From: Neomoorella sulfitireducens
GTDB taxonomy: Bacteria > Bacillota > DSM-521 > Neomoorellales > Neomoorellaceae
Assembly: GCF_024733845.1 (NCBI RefSeq)
Contig: NZ_JANRHG010000007.1
Span: 62,001-126,000, forward strand
Length of the DNA stretch: 64,000 nucleotides
Reading direction: 5' to 3'
Notes under the pieces: model-generated
What the model was told of the DNA's origin: nothing
The model's input: the letters and a program-made list of their open reading frames with translations, nothing else
Databases searched by the model: none
Translations under genes and position numbers: made by a program
Part shown: piece after piece, positions 25,001-32,345 of the stretch
Layout: each line of letters opens with the position of its first letter
How positions within the stretch are numbered: the first letter of the stretch is position 1

Positions 25001-25898
25001 GCTGGCAGGGCTGGAAGAAGGGCTCCTGCTGGATGATCCGTCCTGCTGGCAGGTAAAAATGATCACTGCTGCCGCCTCGCCGGCAATTACGGTGGCGTTA
25101 CCCGGGGAAGCGGGCGCGGTTCCGGAAAGCAGCGGCGATGGCTTGGCCGCCACGGAAGGGCAGGAGGAGGAAAACCCGGAACGCTCCCGGCTGCGGCAGG
25201 AAGTAGACCGGCGCCTGTCCTGGGCATATCCCTGGCGCCCCCTGGCTGCCCTGCCGGTCAAGCTGGCCGTCACCGAGTTGAAGCGGCGCTTTGACGTCTT
25301 TAATGAGGGCGATACTCCCCTGCGGCCCGGCGGCAGCGGCTTTACCCGCAGGCCCCTGTTCCTCCAGGCCAGCCGGGGCTTGACATCCGCCGAGCGCGGC
25401 ACCATTACCCACCTGGTCCTGCAGCACGTCGATCTGGGCAAGCCGGTGACGGGGGAAAACCTGGCCGGGTTGCTCCAGGAAATGGTAGCCCGGGAGGTCC
25501 TGACGCCGGAACAGGCGGCCGCCGTCGATACCGGCGCCATCATTGCCTTTTTTACCGGTGACCTGGGCCGGCGTCTTCTCGCCCATCCGGAAAAGGTAAA
25601 GCGGGAACTGCCCTTTTCCCTGGCTGTGCCCGCTGCCGAACTTTACCCCGCCTTGCCGCCGGAAGTATCCGCCGGCGAAACCATCCTGGTCCAGGGCATC
25701 ATCGACTGCCTGGTAGACGAAGAAGACGGCTTCCTGCTCCTGGACTTCAAGACAGGCCGCGTACCTCCCGACCCCCTGGCCGCCTACCGGGAACAGGTTG
25801 AATTGTACGCCCGCGCAATGGCAATTATCTTTAAGCGTGATGTCAAAGAGGCTTATGTCTATTATCTTGATGGAGGTACAGGATTTAAAGTAATATAG
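22017..25898 (+). CDS. addA: ATP-dependent helicase/nuclease subunit A
   Basis: The 1293-residue protein is a UvrD-like superfamily 1 helicase fused to a RecB-like nuclease. Visible motifs: Walker A AAAGAGKTAVLVE, motif II VLVDEYQDIN, motif III VGDVKQSIYRFRLANPELF, motif V MSIHKAKGLEFPVV, motif VI LYVAMTRAREKL, and nuclease motif LLLDFKTGR near the C-terminus. It forms the AddAB complex for recombinational repair. ATG 22017 lies behind GGAGGGGAGGAG inside the end of addB. Confidence 0.96.
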   Translation: MGENRERSWTGEQLAAIRAPQANLLVAAAAGAGKTAVLVERIIRRLTDPAAPASLENMLVVTFTEAAAAEMRQRIGAALEAAAARQPENEHLRRQLLLLNRAHISTIHSFCLWVVRTYFYRLDLDPGFKVMDPAEADLLQLEVMDQVLEESFAAEPGGGPITDLADSLGGRDDAGLVDLVLKVWHFTRSLPRPEAWLAGAAAVYRVSGDTPLEELPWYREVKGVIGLRLQEGAYYLRQAARLAAVPGGPAVYLDDLEREETQVRQLLEGLDSFTWEQLCLGLASVTFARLKAVRGGSCDAGLKEKVVEYRDRAKKLLQGLRDEFCRDAAAVRAELERAGELVNALVEVVRRFDATFTKLKRRRGLVDFGDLEHLCLQVLQETNDAPDELQPSDVALELRRRFDEVLVDEYQDINSVQDAILTMVSRQATACSGPAGICGDTPDLPARPNLFMVGDVKQSIYRFRLANPELFLAKYLRYPEGEGNLDRRIILKANFRSRQGIVDGVNFVFRQLFSRLVGELEYDAAAALVGRAGYPEHPAAATPVIEVYIQERQWEGDAGPGLEEEAAGTGEGVLAPAGGAAGEIDLEELTALEREARLVAGRIRQLVHGTPERPGPEFQVWDPESKAYRDLKYRDIVILLRATRDRAPVFLEALQQQGIPAYADLGSGYFGATEVETVLSLLRVIDNPHQDIPLAAVLRSPLVGLAAADLARIRLAARGEDFFTAVKVLAAKGEGDSSGPLAREQELASRLREFLARLERWRTMARRRPLADVIWQLYRETGYLEFAGGLPGGAQRQANLRALLDRARQFEGFARHGLFRFLRFIERLQENEGDLGPARPLGENEDVVRVMSIHKAKGLEFPVVIVADLGKGFNFQELRGDVLLHGRLGLTPLYFDAAAGIKYPTLPYLAAAHRLYLEALSEEVRILYVAMTRAREKLILVGSAGNLPRQAEKWCAGLFVDAEQLPPMLTARARCPLDWLASALARHDHGAPLRQLAGLEEGLLLDDPSCWQVKMITAAASPAITVALPGEAGAVPESSGDGLAATEGQEEENPERSRLRQEVDRRLSWAYPWRPLAALPVKLAVTELKRRFDVFNEGDTPLRPGGSGFTRRPLFLQASRGLTSAERGTITHLVLQHVDLGKPVTGENLAGLLQEMVAREVLTPEQAAAVDTGAIIAFFTGDLGRRLLAHPEKVKRELPFSLAVPAAELYPALPPEVSAGETILVQGIIDCLVDEEDGFLLLDFKTGRVPPDPLAAYREQVELYARAMAIIFKRDVKEAYVYYLDGGTGFKVI

Positions 25899-25926
25899 AT
25901 TTATATCAGCCTGTCCGATTGATCTT

Positions 25927-25952
25927 CGCCCTTAGATAAAATATCAAGGGCG
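25927..25952. terminator. Hairpin after addA
   Basis: CGCCCTT and AAGGGCG enclose a further GATA/TATC pairing with a bulged A and a 3-base loop. It starts 28 bp after the addA stop. There is no T-run, so it may act as an RNA end-protector or a weak terminator. Confidence 0.5.
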
Positions 25953-25984
25953 TACGCTAGAGTATAAAATAACTGGGATGCTTT

Positions 25985-26127
25985 CGGATAAGCGCGGCCG
26001 CAAGTTTAAAGCCCGAAGGGCAAGTTAAGGCCGCGCCCGAATCCGGCCGAGTTCGAACAAGTATTAGGCGAAAAGTGGCGCCTGAAGGGAACCTGCTTCA
26101 CCATTAGCAGCAGGCGAATATTAATAG
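25985..26127 (+). promoter_or_regulatory. Structured 5' leader of unknown class before the NCS2 permease
   Basis: The gap between addA and the permease holds nested, perfect complementarity: CGGAT/ATCCG, then GCGCGGCC/GGCCGCGC (25992-25999 with 26029-26036), then a central hairpin GCCC-GAA-GGGC (26011-26021) inside AAGT-rich internal loops (CAAGTTTAAA on the left, AAGTTAA on the right). A second hairpin (CTGCT/AGCAG, about 26094-26117) ends shortly before the ribosome site at about 26140. A TATAAA box lies at about 25963. The layout resembles a riboswitch aptamer plus expression platform, but I could not match it to a known class. Confidence 0.5.
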
Positions 26128-26155
26128 AAGTCTATTCTCGGAGGAGCGGCTGAAA

Positions 26156-27442
26156 TTGAAGGAGCAAGGAATTGTCACCCTGGACGCCCTGCAGTGGATT
26201 GTCTATCATATCGGCGTCATCATCTCGGCCCCGGTAGTGGTGGGGAGCGCTTTAGGAATGGATGCCGCGGAAATCGGCAAGCTGAGCCAGCTTACCTTTT
26301 TCCTGACCGGCGTTGCCAGCCTTTTGCAAATTTGGCTCGGCCACGGCGGGCTGCTTATCGAAGGCCCGGCGGCCCCCTGGTGGGCAGCCATTGTAATCCT
26401 GGCGGGAATAGCCAGGGAAATGGGGAGGCCCCTGACCGTCGTCCGTACCGATATGGAAGGGGCCCTGGTAGTTGCCGGCCTGGCCCTGGCCGTCCTGGGA
26501 ACCATTGGTCTTATTAAATGGGCGCGCACCTTCTTTACCTGCCGCGTCACCGGGATACTTTTAATGCTCCTGGGTTTGCAGATAGGCGGCGTGGGGATTA
26601 AAGGCCTGGCAGCAGGCGGGCTGAAACTTTTTGTAATTGGCATCCTTGTGCTCTTGATGGTGATCTACCTGAACATGAACGGCAGGGGGTTGATAAAAAA
26701 CAGCGCCTTTATCCTGAGTGTGGTTTGCGGGTGGCTGCTGAGTTTCCTGGCCGGAGAAGTAAACTGGCCGGGCATTGATGCGTGGTTTTCCCTGCCGTCG
26801 TTATTGTCCTGGGGCCCGCCCACTTTTGAAACGGGAAGCATAGTGTCATTCCTTCTCCTCGGTCTACTCCTTGTCCCCAACGTCGTGGGCAGCATCGCCG
26901 CCCTGGAAGCGGCCACCGGTGAACGCCTGCCCATAAAAAAATACGACCGCGGCCTGGCGGCGAGCGGTATATCTAATATTCTCGCCGGCATCTTTGGGGG
27001 TATCGGCACTATACCGTTTGCCATTTCTGCCGGATTGGTGTCCTTTACGGGGAATAAATCGCCAAAACCCTTTGTCCTTGCCTGCGCTATTTTTATAGCT
27101 ATGGGGCTGTTTCCACCCCTGGGAGCCCTGGCGGGCAGCGTCCCCCAGCCTGTGGCGGCCGCCGTGCTCCTGGTATCCGGTTGTTCCCTGGCGATGATAG
27201 GTTTGCGGGATGTAATGCGGGAAGAAATTGCTCTGCGGGAAAATTTTATCGTCGGCCTGGGCTTCCTGTCTGGCATCGGCGTCATGCTCCTACCCCACTC
27301 CCAGTGGGAGCAGGTCCCGGGATGGGCGGCGGCCATTTTGAGCAACGGTGTCATAGTAGGGGCTCTTACCAGCATCCTTATGGAACACGTAATATTGAGG
27401 AGAAAACCGGCGTCGCACCCTGCTGGGGGCGCGGGAAAATGA
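26156..27442 (+). CDS. NCS2 family nucleobase:cation symporter-like permease
   Basis: The 428-residue protein has about 12-14 hydrophobic helices and the xanthine/uracil permease organisation. Hallmarks include the N-terminal LQWIVYHIGVIISAPVVVG, the substrate-region stretch FLLLGLLLVPNVVGSIAALE and the later IFGGIGTIPFAISAGLVSFTG. It probably imports a purine, pyrimidine or related compound with protons or sodium. The TTG start follows CGGAGGAGC. It is followed 19 bp later by a HAD hydrolase. The structured leader upstream may sense the substrate. The substrate is not determined. Confidence 0.82.
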   Translation: MKEQGIVTLDALQWIVYHIGVIISAPVVVGSALGMDAAEIGKLSQLTFFLTGVASLLQIWLGHGGLLIEGPAAPWWAAIVILAGIAREMGRPLTVVRTDMEGALVVAGLALAVLGTIGLIKWARTFFTCRVTGILLMLLGLQIGGVGIKGLAAGGLKLFVIGILVLLMVIYLNMNGRGLIKNSAFILSVVCGWLLSFLAGEVNWPGIDAWFSLPSLLSWGPPTFETGSIVSFLLLGLLLVPNVVGSIAALEAATGERLPIKKYDRGLAASGISNILAGIFGGIGTIPFAISAGLVSFTGNKSPKPFVLACAIFIAMGLFPPLGALAGSVPQPVAAAVLLVSGCSLAMIGLRDVMREEIALRENFIVGLGFLSGIGVMLLPHSQWEQVPGWAAAILSNGVIVGALTSILMEHVILRRKPASHPAGGAGK

Positions 27443-27461
27443 ACGCGAGGAGGGCTTTAAC

Positions 27462-28172
27462 GTGAACACCGCATATAGACGAAAAATTCGCGCCGTGACT
27501 TTTGATGCCTACGGGACACTTTTTAATATCGAGGGTCTCCACTCCAGGGCGACGGAACTCATACTGCAGCATAACTCCTTTGTCGCCGACGTCCCTTCTT
27601 TCCACAGCCTGTGGGACGAGCACACCGATGAATTGATTAAAGGAGAAAAATTCGATAAGTTATGGAACGTCTTTGATCGTGCTTTGGACTTGACCTTCAA
27701 AGACTTCGGTTTCCAGGGTAAAAGGCGGCAGGGGGATTTGGAAACCTGGCTGCGGTTAATCGAAAACTGCTCCATATACCCTGATGCGCCTCTGGTGGTC
27801 GAAACTGCAGCCCGGCACTTCAAAACGGCCCTTATCTCCAACACCGACAACTATGAGCTGTCTATCGCCCTTTCCAGATCCGGGTTAAAATTTGACGCCG
27901 TGGTTACTTCCGAAAATGCCCGGGCGTATAAACCTTCGCCGGAGATTTTTCGACAGGCGGCCGATATTTTAGAATGCAGGCCGGAAGAAATTTTGCACGT
28001 AGGGGATTCCTACAATGCCGACGTGGTAGGTGCAAAGAATTTTGGCGCGGCGGCTGTGTGGCTGAACCGCAAAAAAGCCCGGCTCCCTAACTCCGGGGTA
28101 AGGCCCGACTTTCAAGTAGAAAATTTAACAGAAATACTGGAGGTCATAAGATATTTTCTGGAAGCAGAATAA
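27462..28172 (+). CDS. HAD-family hydrolase (haloacid-dehalogenase-like)
   Basis: The 236-residue protein has the four HAD motifs: nucleophile aspartates in TFDAYGTLF (about residue 15), LISNTDN, lysine in ARAYKPSPEIF, and HVGDSYNADVVGA. The cap between motifs I and II is alpha-helical (subclass I), as in 2-haloacid dehalogenases and small-molecule phosphatases. The DxYGT form (tyrosine rather than a second aspartate at +2) is found in dehalogenases but also in some phosphatases. It sits in an operon with the NCS2 permease. GTG 27462 follows GAGGAGG. The substrate is unknown. Confidence 0.85.
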   Translation: MNTAYRRKIRAVTFDAYGTLFNIEGLHSRATELILQHNSFVADVPSFHSLWDEHTDELIKGEKFDKLWNVFDRALDLTFKDFGFQGKRRQGDLETWLRLIENCSIYPDAPLVVETAARHFKTALISNTDNYELSIALSRSGLKFDAVVTSENARAYKPSPEIFRQAADILECRPEEILHVGDSYNADVVGAKNFGAAAVWLNRKKARLPNSGVRPDFQVENLTEILEVIRYFLEAE

Positions 28173-28222
28173 AAAATACAAAATTTGAAAAAGAATATGA
28201 CAAGAAATAGCCCCGGTTCATT

Positions 28223-28306
28223 TCCATCTGTGACAAGGTAATTCTCTCTCTACTCATACTGACATTTTTTACAGATGGATTTTACCCTGATAATATCACA
28301 GATGGA
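28223..28306. repeat. Three copies of a CAGATGGA operator-like motif
   Basis: TCCATCTGTGA (28223-28233, inverted), ACAGATGGA (28271-28279) and TCACAGATGGA (28296-28306) cluster just upstream of the regulator promoter. The first and third are exact reverse complements over 11 bp. They are candidate binding sites for the LuxR-type regulator or another transcription factor. Confidence 0.5.
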
Positions 28307-28328
28307 TCACACATATACTGAAATTATC

Positions 28329-28357
28329 TTGATTATTTCACAATACATTGATATAAT
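28329..28357 (+). promoter_or_regulatory. Sigma-A promoter of the LuxR-type regulator
   Basis: TTGATT, 17 bp, TATAAT; 62 bp upstream of the start codon. Confidence 0.75.
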
Positions 28358-28419
28358 ATTCACGTAATTTATTATTATTCTCGACGAAAGTTTCAGGCAT
28401 AACTTTGGAGGGTGTCTAG

Positions 28420-29169
28420 ATGAAAGCAAATTTAGATATCCCTTGGGAAAAAATATATAACTTTGTTCTTACTTGCGGATACGCACATGAACTGAATCAT
28501 TTTTGTATTAAAATTCTGACTAAAATTGAAGAGCTTTGCCCCTTTGATCAAGCGCTTATCTATTTTTTAGATGGAAACGGAAAGGTATGCAATCAGTATC
28601 TAATGAACATTGATGAACAATGGAGTGCCATGTACCTTGGATACTATTCAAAGATCGAAGGTGGTCGTTATGGGCTTGCAAGAGTTGTGCTAGAGACATC
28701 TATCAAGCCTATTGTAAAAATTAGGGAATGGGAACGTGAGCCTCCAAGCAAGTTTATTTATGATTATATTCGTCCCCGTGGCCTTAAGTACTCTCTTGGT
28801 TTTGCCTTATTTGACATAAACGGGATACCCAGAACTGTTTTCGCTTTGGACAGGACCAAAGATAAGAAATTTACAAACGTCGAAGTTACGGCGGTGTATC
28901 TGGCAGTTTTGCAATTGAACAATCTGCATAAGAATTTATTTTACCGACAGCCATATAAAAATGGTACTGAAAAAATTAATTGGGAAACCATAGATCTAAC
29001 TCCAAGGGAGAGAGAAATTGTCGATTTGCTGTGTCAGGGTGTTTCGCCGGCGAACATCAGCAAATTACTACATATTTCGCGGCATACAACATATAGCCAT
29101 ATTGCGCACATCTATGAAAAGATGAATGTTTCTAGCCGACAGGAACTGCTTGTTCGATTGCTGGGATAA
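28420..29169 (+). CDS. LuxR-type helix-turn-helix transcriptional regulator
   Basis: The 249-residue protein has a GAF-like sensory N-terminus (about 1-165) and a C-terminal LuxR/GerE DNA-binding domain (about 188-245) with LTPREREIVDLLCQGVSPAN and the recognition helix ISRHTTYSHIAHIYEKM. No receiver aspartate is present, so it is not a classical response regulator. It is the first gene of an AT-rich accessory island and probably controls the following cluster. The ribosome site is GGAGG about 10 bp upstream. The ligand is unknown. Confidence 0.85.
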   Translation: MKANLDIPWEKIYNFVLTCGYAHELNHFCIKILTKIEELCPFDQALIYFLDGNGKVCNQYLMNIDEQWSAMYLGYYSKIEGGRYGLARVVLETSIKPIVKIREWEREPPSKFIYDYIRPRGLKYSLGFALFDINGIPRTVFALDRTKDKKFTNVEVTAVYLAVLQLNNLHKNLFYRQPYKNGTEKINWETIDLTPREREIVDLLCQGVSPANISKLLHISRHTTYSHIAHIYEKMNVSSRQELLVRLLG

Positions 29170-29181
29170 ATGTTTTGATAT

Positions 29182-29232
29182 AAAACAGGGATATATCGTG
29201 TTGAAAAAAGCACGGTATACTCCCGTTTTTTT
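29182..29232 (+). terminator. Terminator after the LuxR-type regulator
   Basis: An imperfect stem (AACAGGGATATATCGTG with CACGGTATACTCCCGTT) around an A-rich loop is followed by a T7 tract. Confidence 0.75.
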
Positions 29233-29449
29233 ATGGGGGCCAAAAATATGAAAATAACTGCGCCCTTACCCTGAGGAGCCCCGGTGGCTTTTATTACTGC
29301 ATAAAAGCAAAAAATAAAATACACATTTTCGCCGGGGCATACCTAAAATTAAGTAGATTAAATACCCAATTTTAGTTATACAAAGAGAATTTTTCTTCTG
29401 ATATAGTAAACTTGCTGGAAAAATCAATAATAAAAAGGAGGAACAAACC

Positions 29450-30349
29450 ATGGCAGAAGAAAAAACCGGGAACGTCATTATTGAGGACAGCGATAAGCAA
29501 GCAGTAAAATCATCTCTGATGAAAAAGGGCAGAAAAACCATTGCCTATCTTCAGCAGAAGAAAGATAATGGCGAGAAGATCGTTCAGTACTGCCCGGCCA
29601 GCCTTGACCCCTATTGGACCATGGCAGCCGAGATGGCTGGTGTGGATGTGGTCAGGTACACCTCTCCCGGCGAAACTATCCAGCAGCGTATCGAAAATTT
29701 GCCATGGTGGACGAGAGAGCTGCGCCGGGTGGCTCCTTACATCCACCTGAACTGCTATATGCAGACTCCAATGTATGCAAACAAGTATAAGGCTCTGGAA
29801 TATGCCTCCATCCTGATGGCAGAAGGCGCCGACAGCGTGATGCCAATGGGCATCAATCTGGAAACCTTGAAGTACCTGGCTGACAACCACGTTGTCGTGT
29901 TCGGCCATGTGGGCACTCTCTCAGGATGGCAGACCAGCCGGCATGGCGGCTACAAGCGCTGCGGCCAGACCGCAGAGGCCGCCATGGAGATCTACCGTCA
30001 GGCTTACGAGTATCAGGAAAACGGCATGATGGCCATGACCATCGAGCTGACGCCCCGGGAGGTCACCGACGCCATCGCCAAGAAGCTGCGTATTCCTGTC
30101 ATCGCTGTTGCCGCCGGCGGTGCGGCGGACGGTTCTGAGCTGGTACACTTTGATATGTTCGGGATGATGCCCAAGGACCGCATGGGCAGCCATGCCAAAG
30201 TATACGCCAATTACTTTGAGTTTGCTGCCGGGGCGATCGGCGCGTTCGCCGCAGATGTGAAATCCGGCGGATATCCCCAACCGGAGCACGGCTACGGCAT
30301 GAAGGAAGAAGAGCTCGAGAAGTTCCTGGACATGCTGGAGAAGGCGTAA
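29450..30349 (+). CDS. PanB-like (ketopantoate hydroxymethyltransferase superfamily) protein with altered metal site
   Basis: The 299-residue protein aligns with PanB through VVVFGHVGTLSGWQTSRHGG, AAAMEIYRQAYEYQENGMMA and IPVIAVAAGGAADGSELVHF. The superfamily performs C-C bond chemistry on alpha-keto acids in a TIM barrel. The positions for the Mg ligands are changed: the usual VGDSLG is VRYTSPG, the usual aspartate of xADLPF is asparagine in HLNCYM, and KIEGG is MPMGI; only the later glutamate (TIELTP) remains. Genuine ketopantoate synthesis is therefore unlikely. The start follows AAAAGGAGG. Neighbours are a regulator and SDR enzymes, suggesting catabolism of a carbonyl compound (inference). 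Confidence 0.72.
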   Translation: MAEEKTGNVIIEDSDKQAVKSSLMKKGRKTIAYLQQKKDNGEKIVQYCPASLDPYWTMAAEMAGVDVVRYTSPGETIQQRIENLPWWTRELRRVAPYIHLNCYMQTPMYANKYKALEYASILMAEGADSVMPMGINLETLKYLADNHVVVFGHVGTLSGWQTSRHGGYKRCGQTAEAAMEIYRQAYEYQENGMMAMTIELTPREVTDAIAKKLRIPVIAVAAGGAADGSELVHFDMFGMMPKDRMGSHAKVYANYFEFAAGAIGAFAADVKSGGYPQPEHGYGMKEEELEKFLDMLEKA

Positions 30350-30423
30350 TCATCGCGCAACCGCCTGTGGACAGTGCGGAGAGACACGCGTAACAGGGAA
30401 CCGAGACGGAAAGGAGAACCACA

Positions 30424-31229
30424 AGAATATCGTGGACAGGATCGTGCCAATGGAACGTGATGTCGAGGGAGGGTGACCCATGTCCAGGTAATCGAGCAAC
30501 TGGTTCTAAACCGTCTAAACGATTCCTGCCCGCTTCTATACATTAAAGAATGGGCTGAGGCAAGAGGCATTCTGAAGCTATACGGGATACCGCCTGATAA
30601 GCTGAACGACGACAGGGTGGGAAGGGCGTTGGATGCAATTGCTCCCTACGAAAACAATATCGAAGAAGCCATCGTGCTCGGCGTTCTTTCCCGCTTCGGC
30701 AAAATCGATACAGACCAGATACTTTGGGACCTCACCTCTTTCTACTTTGAAGGGGACTACATTGAGGAGCGAACTGATCAGGCTCGGCTACAGTCGTGAC
30801 CAGAAGAAGGACAAGAAGCAGGCGGTGGTGGAGCTGAACGTGACGGCCAAGGGGGCATTCCCCTATACCACCGCCTCCTCCCCGGCAACGCTTCCGACCA
30901 GGAAGAGGCCTTAAAGAACCTGGAGACGCTGAAAAAGCGGCTCAAAAAAAGACTTTTTTAATCATCGGCGACCGGGCGATGATGACTAAGTTTAATATGG
31001 CCGCACTGCTCAGAAAAAAGATGAAGTTCCTGGGGCCGCTTGCCTGCAAGGACAGGGAATTCATCTTCAGCTTCCCCGAGGAACAGTTCCAGCCCCTGGC
31101 GTCTGCCAGCAGGAAAGGCTCGCTAAATCAGCCAAGCAGGCTCTTTTTATGTTCCGCATGCTGGCCATCATTACCCTGACCGTCAATGGCCAGGTGGTGC
31201 AGCAGAGCGGAAAATCGGTAATCAAATAA
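30424..31229 (+). pseudogene. Decayed IS1634-type DDE transposase
   Basis: Fragments of one transposase appear in successive frames: NIVDRIVPMERDVEGG (30427), then VQVIEQLVLNRLNDSCPLLY with DDRVGRALDAIAPYENNIEE (30480-30770), YSRDQKKDKKQAVVELNVTA (30789), and LFLIIGDRAMMTKFNMAALL (30950). These match the N-terminal and core blocks of IS1634/IS4-superfamily transposases. Several frameshifts and a large internal loss (the family is about 500-560 residues) make it inactive. No clear terminal inverted repeats were seen. Confidence 0.75.
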
Positions 31230-31264
31230 TTATATTAAGTTAAATTAAAGGAGGAGGTAGTGCT

Positions 31265-32158
31265 ATGGAAAACCTATATACGTTTGACGGTATGTATCAA
31301 AGATTATTAGGTATCGATATCAATGGAGTCGAATTAGCCCCTGGCATGAAAATTCGAGGCGGGAAGAATGCGAAGCCTATGAAGGATATTTTGGAATTAA
31401 ACGGTAAGGTTGCAATTGTGACCGGCGGGGCCATGGGAATGGGTTTTTGTGTTGTTAACCGGTTGTGCGAAGCAGGTGCAAACGTTGTTATAGCAGATAT
31501 TGCCATTGAATATGCGAATGCAGCAGTTGAATTTTTTAAATCCAAGAATTACAACGTAAAGTTCATCAGAACTGATGTCCGTTATATCCCGCAAATCCAG
31601 GCTGCAGTAGACTTTACAGTAAAAGAATTCGGCGGGGTGGATATCCTGGTGAATAATGCCGCCATCTTTAGTCAAGTCAAGTTTTTAGATCTAACGGAAG
31701 AAACATATGATGATACGGTTGATACGGATTTAAAAGGCACGTTATTTTTCACCCAGGCAGTTGTCAAGCAAATGGTTAGGCAGGGACGAGGAGGCAAAAT
31801 TGTAAATGTCGCATCTGTGGCAGGATTTTCCGCGGAACCAACATATGGATGCATGATACATTACGTAGCTGCTAAATCCGGCGTTGTAGGAATCACGCAG
31901 TCACTGGCAAAGGAATTGAAACCTCTTGGCATTAATATCAATTGTGTAGCGCCGGGCGGCATGTTGACTGTGGGTGGAATGAGTATAAAACGTCCGCCGG
32001 AGATTATTGAATTGTCTAAAACCCATCCTTCGGCTCCGACGACAGATCCGGATGATGTAGCTCGGGTTGTCTTTATGCTGTGCACGGAAATCAGCAACTA
32101 TATGCACGGGGCAACAGTAGTTGTCGATGGAGGGGCGAGATGGGGAATACAAAAATGA
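31265..32158 (+). CDS. Short-chain dehydrogenase/reductase
   Basis: The 297-residue protein has a classical SDR domain after a 40-residue N-terminal extension: cofactor loop TGGAMGMGF (TGxxxGxG), VDILVNNAAIF, catalytic serine region VASVAGFSAE and active-site YVAAK, ending in VVVDGGARWG. An acidic residue at the end of beta-2 (IADIAIEY) suggests NAD(H) preference. The start follows AAAGGAGGAGG. It probably oxidises a secondary alcohol in the pathway served by its neighbours; the substrate is unknown. Confidence 0.88.
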   Translation: MENLYTFDGMYQRLLGIDINGVELAPGMKIRGGKNAKPMKDILELNGKVAIVTGGAMGMGFCVVNRLCEAGANVVIADIAIEYANAAVEFFKSKNYNVKFIRTDVRYIPQIQAAVDFTVKEFGGVDILVNNAAIFSQVKFLDLTEETYDDTVDTDLKGTLFFTQAVVKQMVRQGRGGKIVNVASVAGFSAEPTYGCMIHYVAAKSGVVGITQSLAKELKPLGININCVAPGGMLTVGGMSIKRPPEIIELSKTHPSAPTTDPDDVARVVFMLCTEISNYMHGATVVVDGGARWGIQK

Positions 32159-32345
32159 TTCTCCTGCAAAAAGTGGTTTTCGTAACTGTTTTCCTCGTAA
32201 TAAGCTCCACCGGGAGGGATTTATAGACCAATTTTATAGGACGCGTTTCCACTTTTAAGCCCCAAAAGCAGGTAAATTACCCACCAGGATAACTACTGAA
32301 AGGTTTTTGCAGTACAATCATTTATTGAAAAGGAGGATAAAGCAA

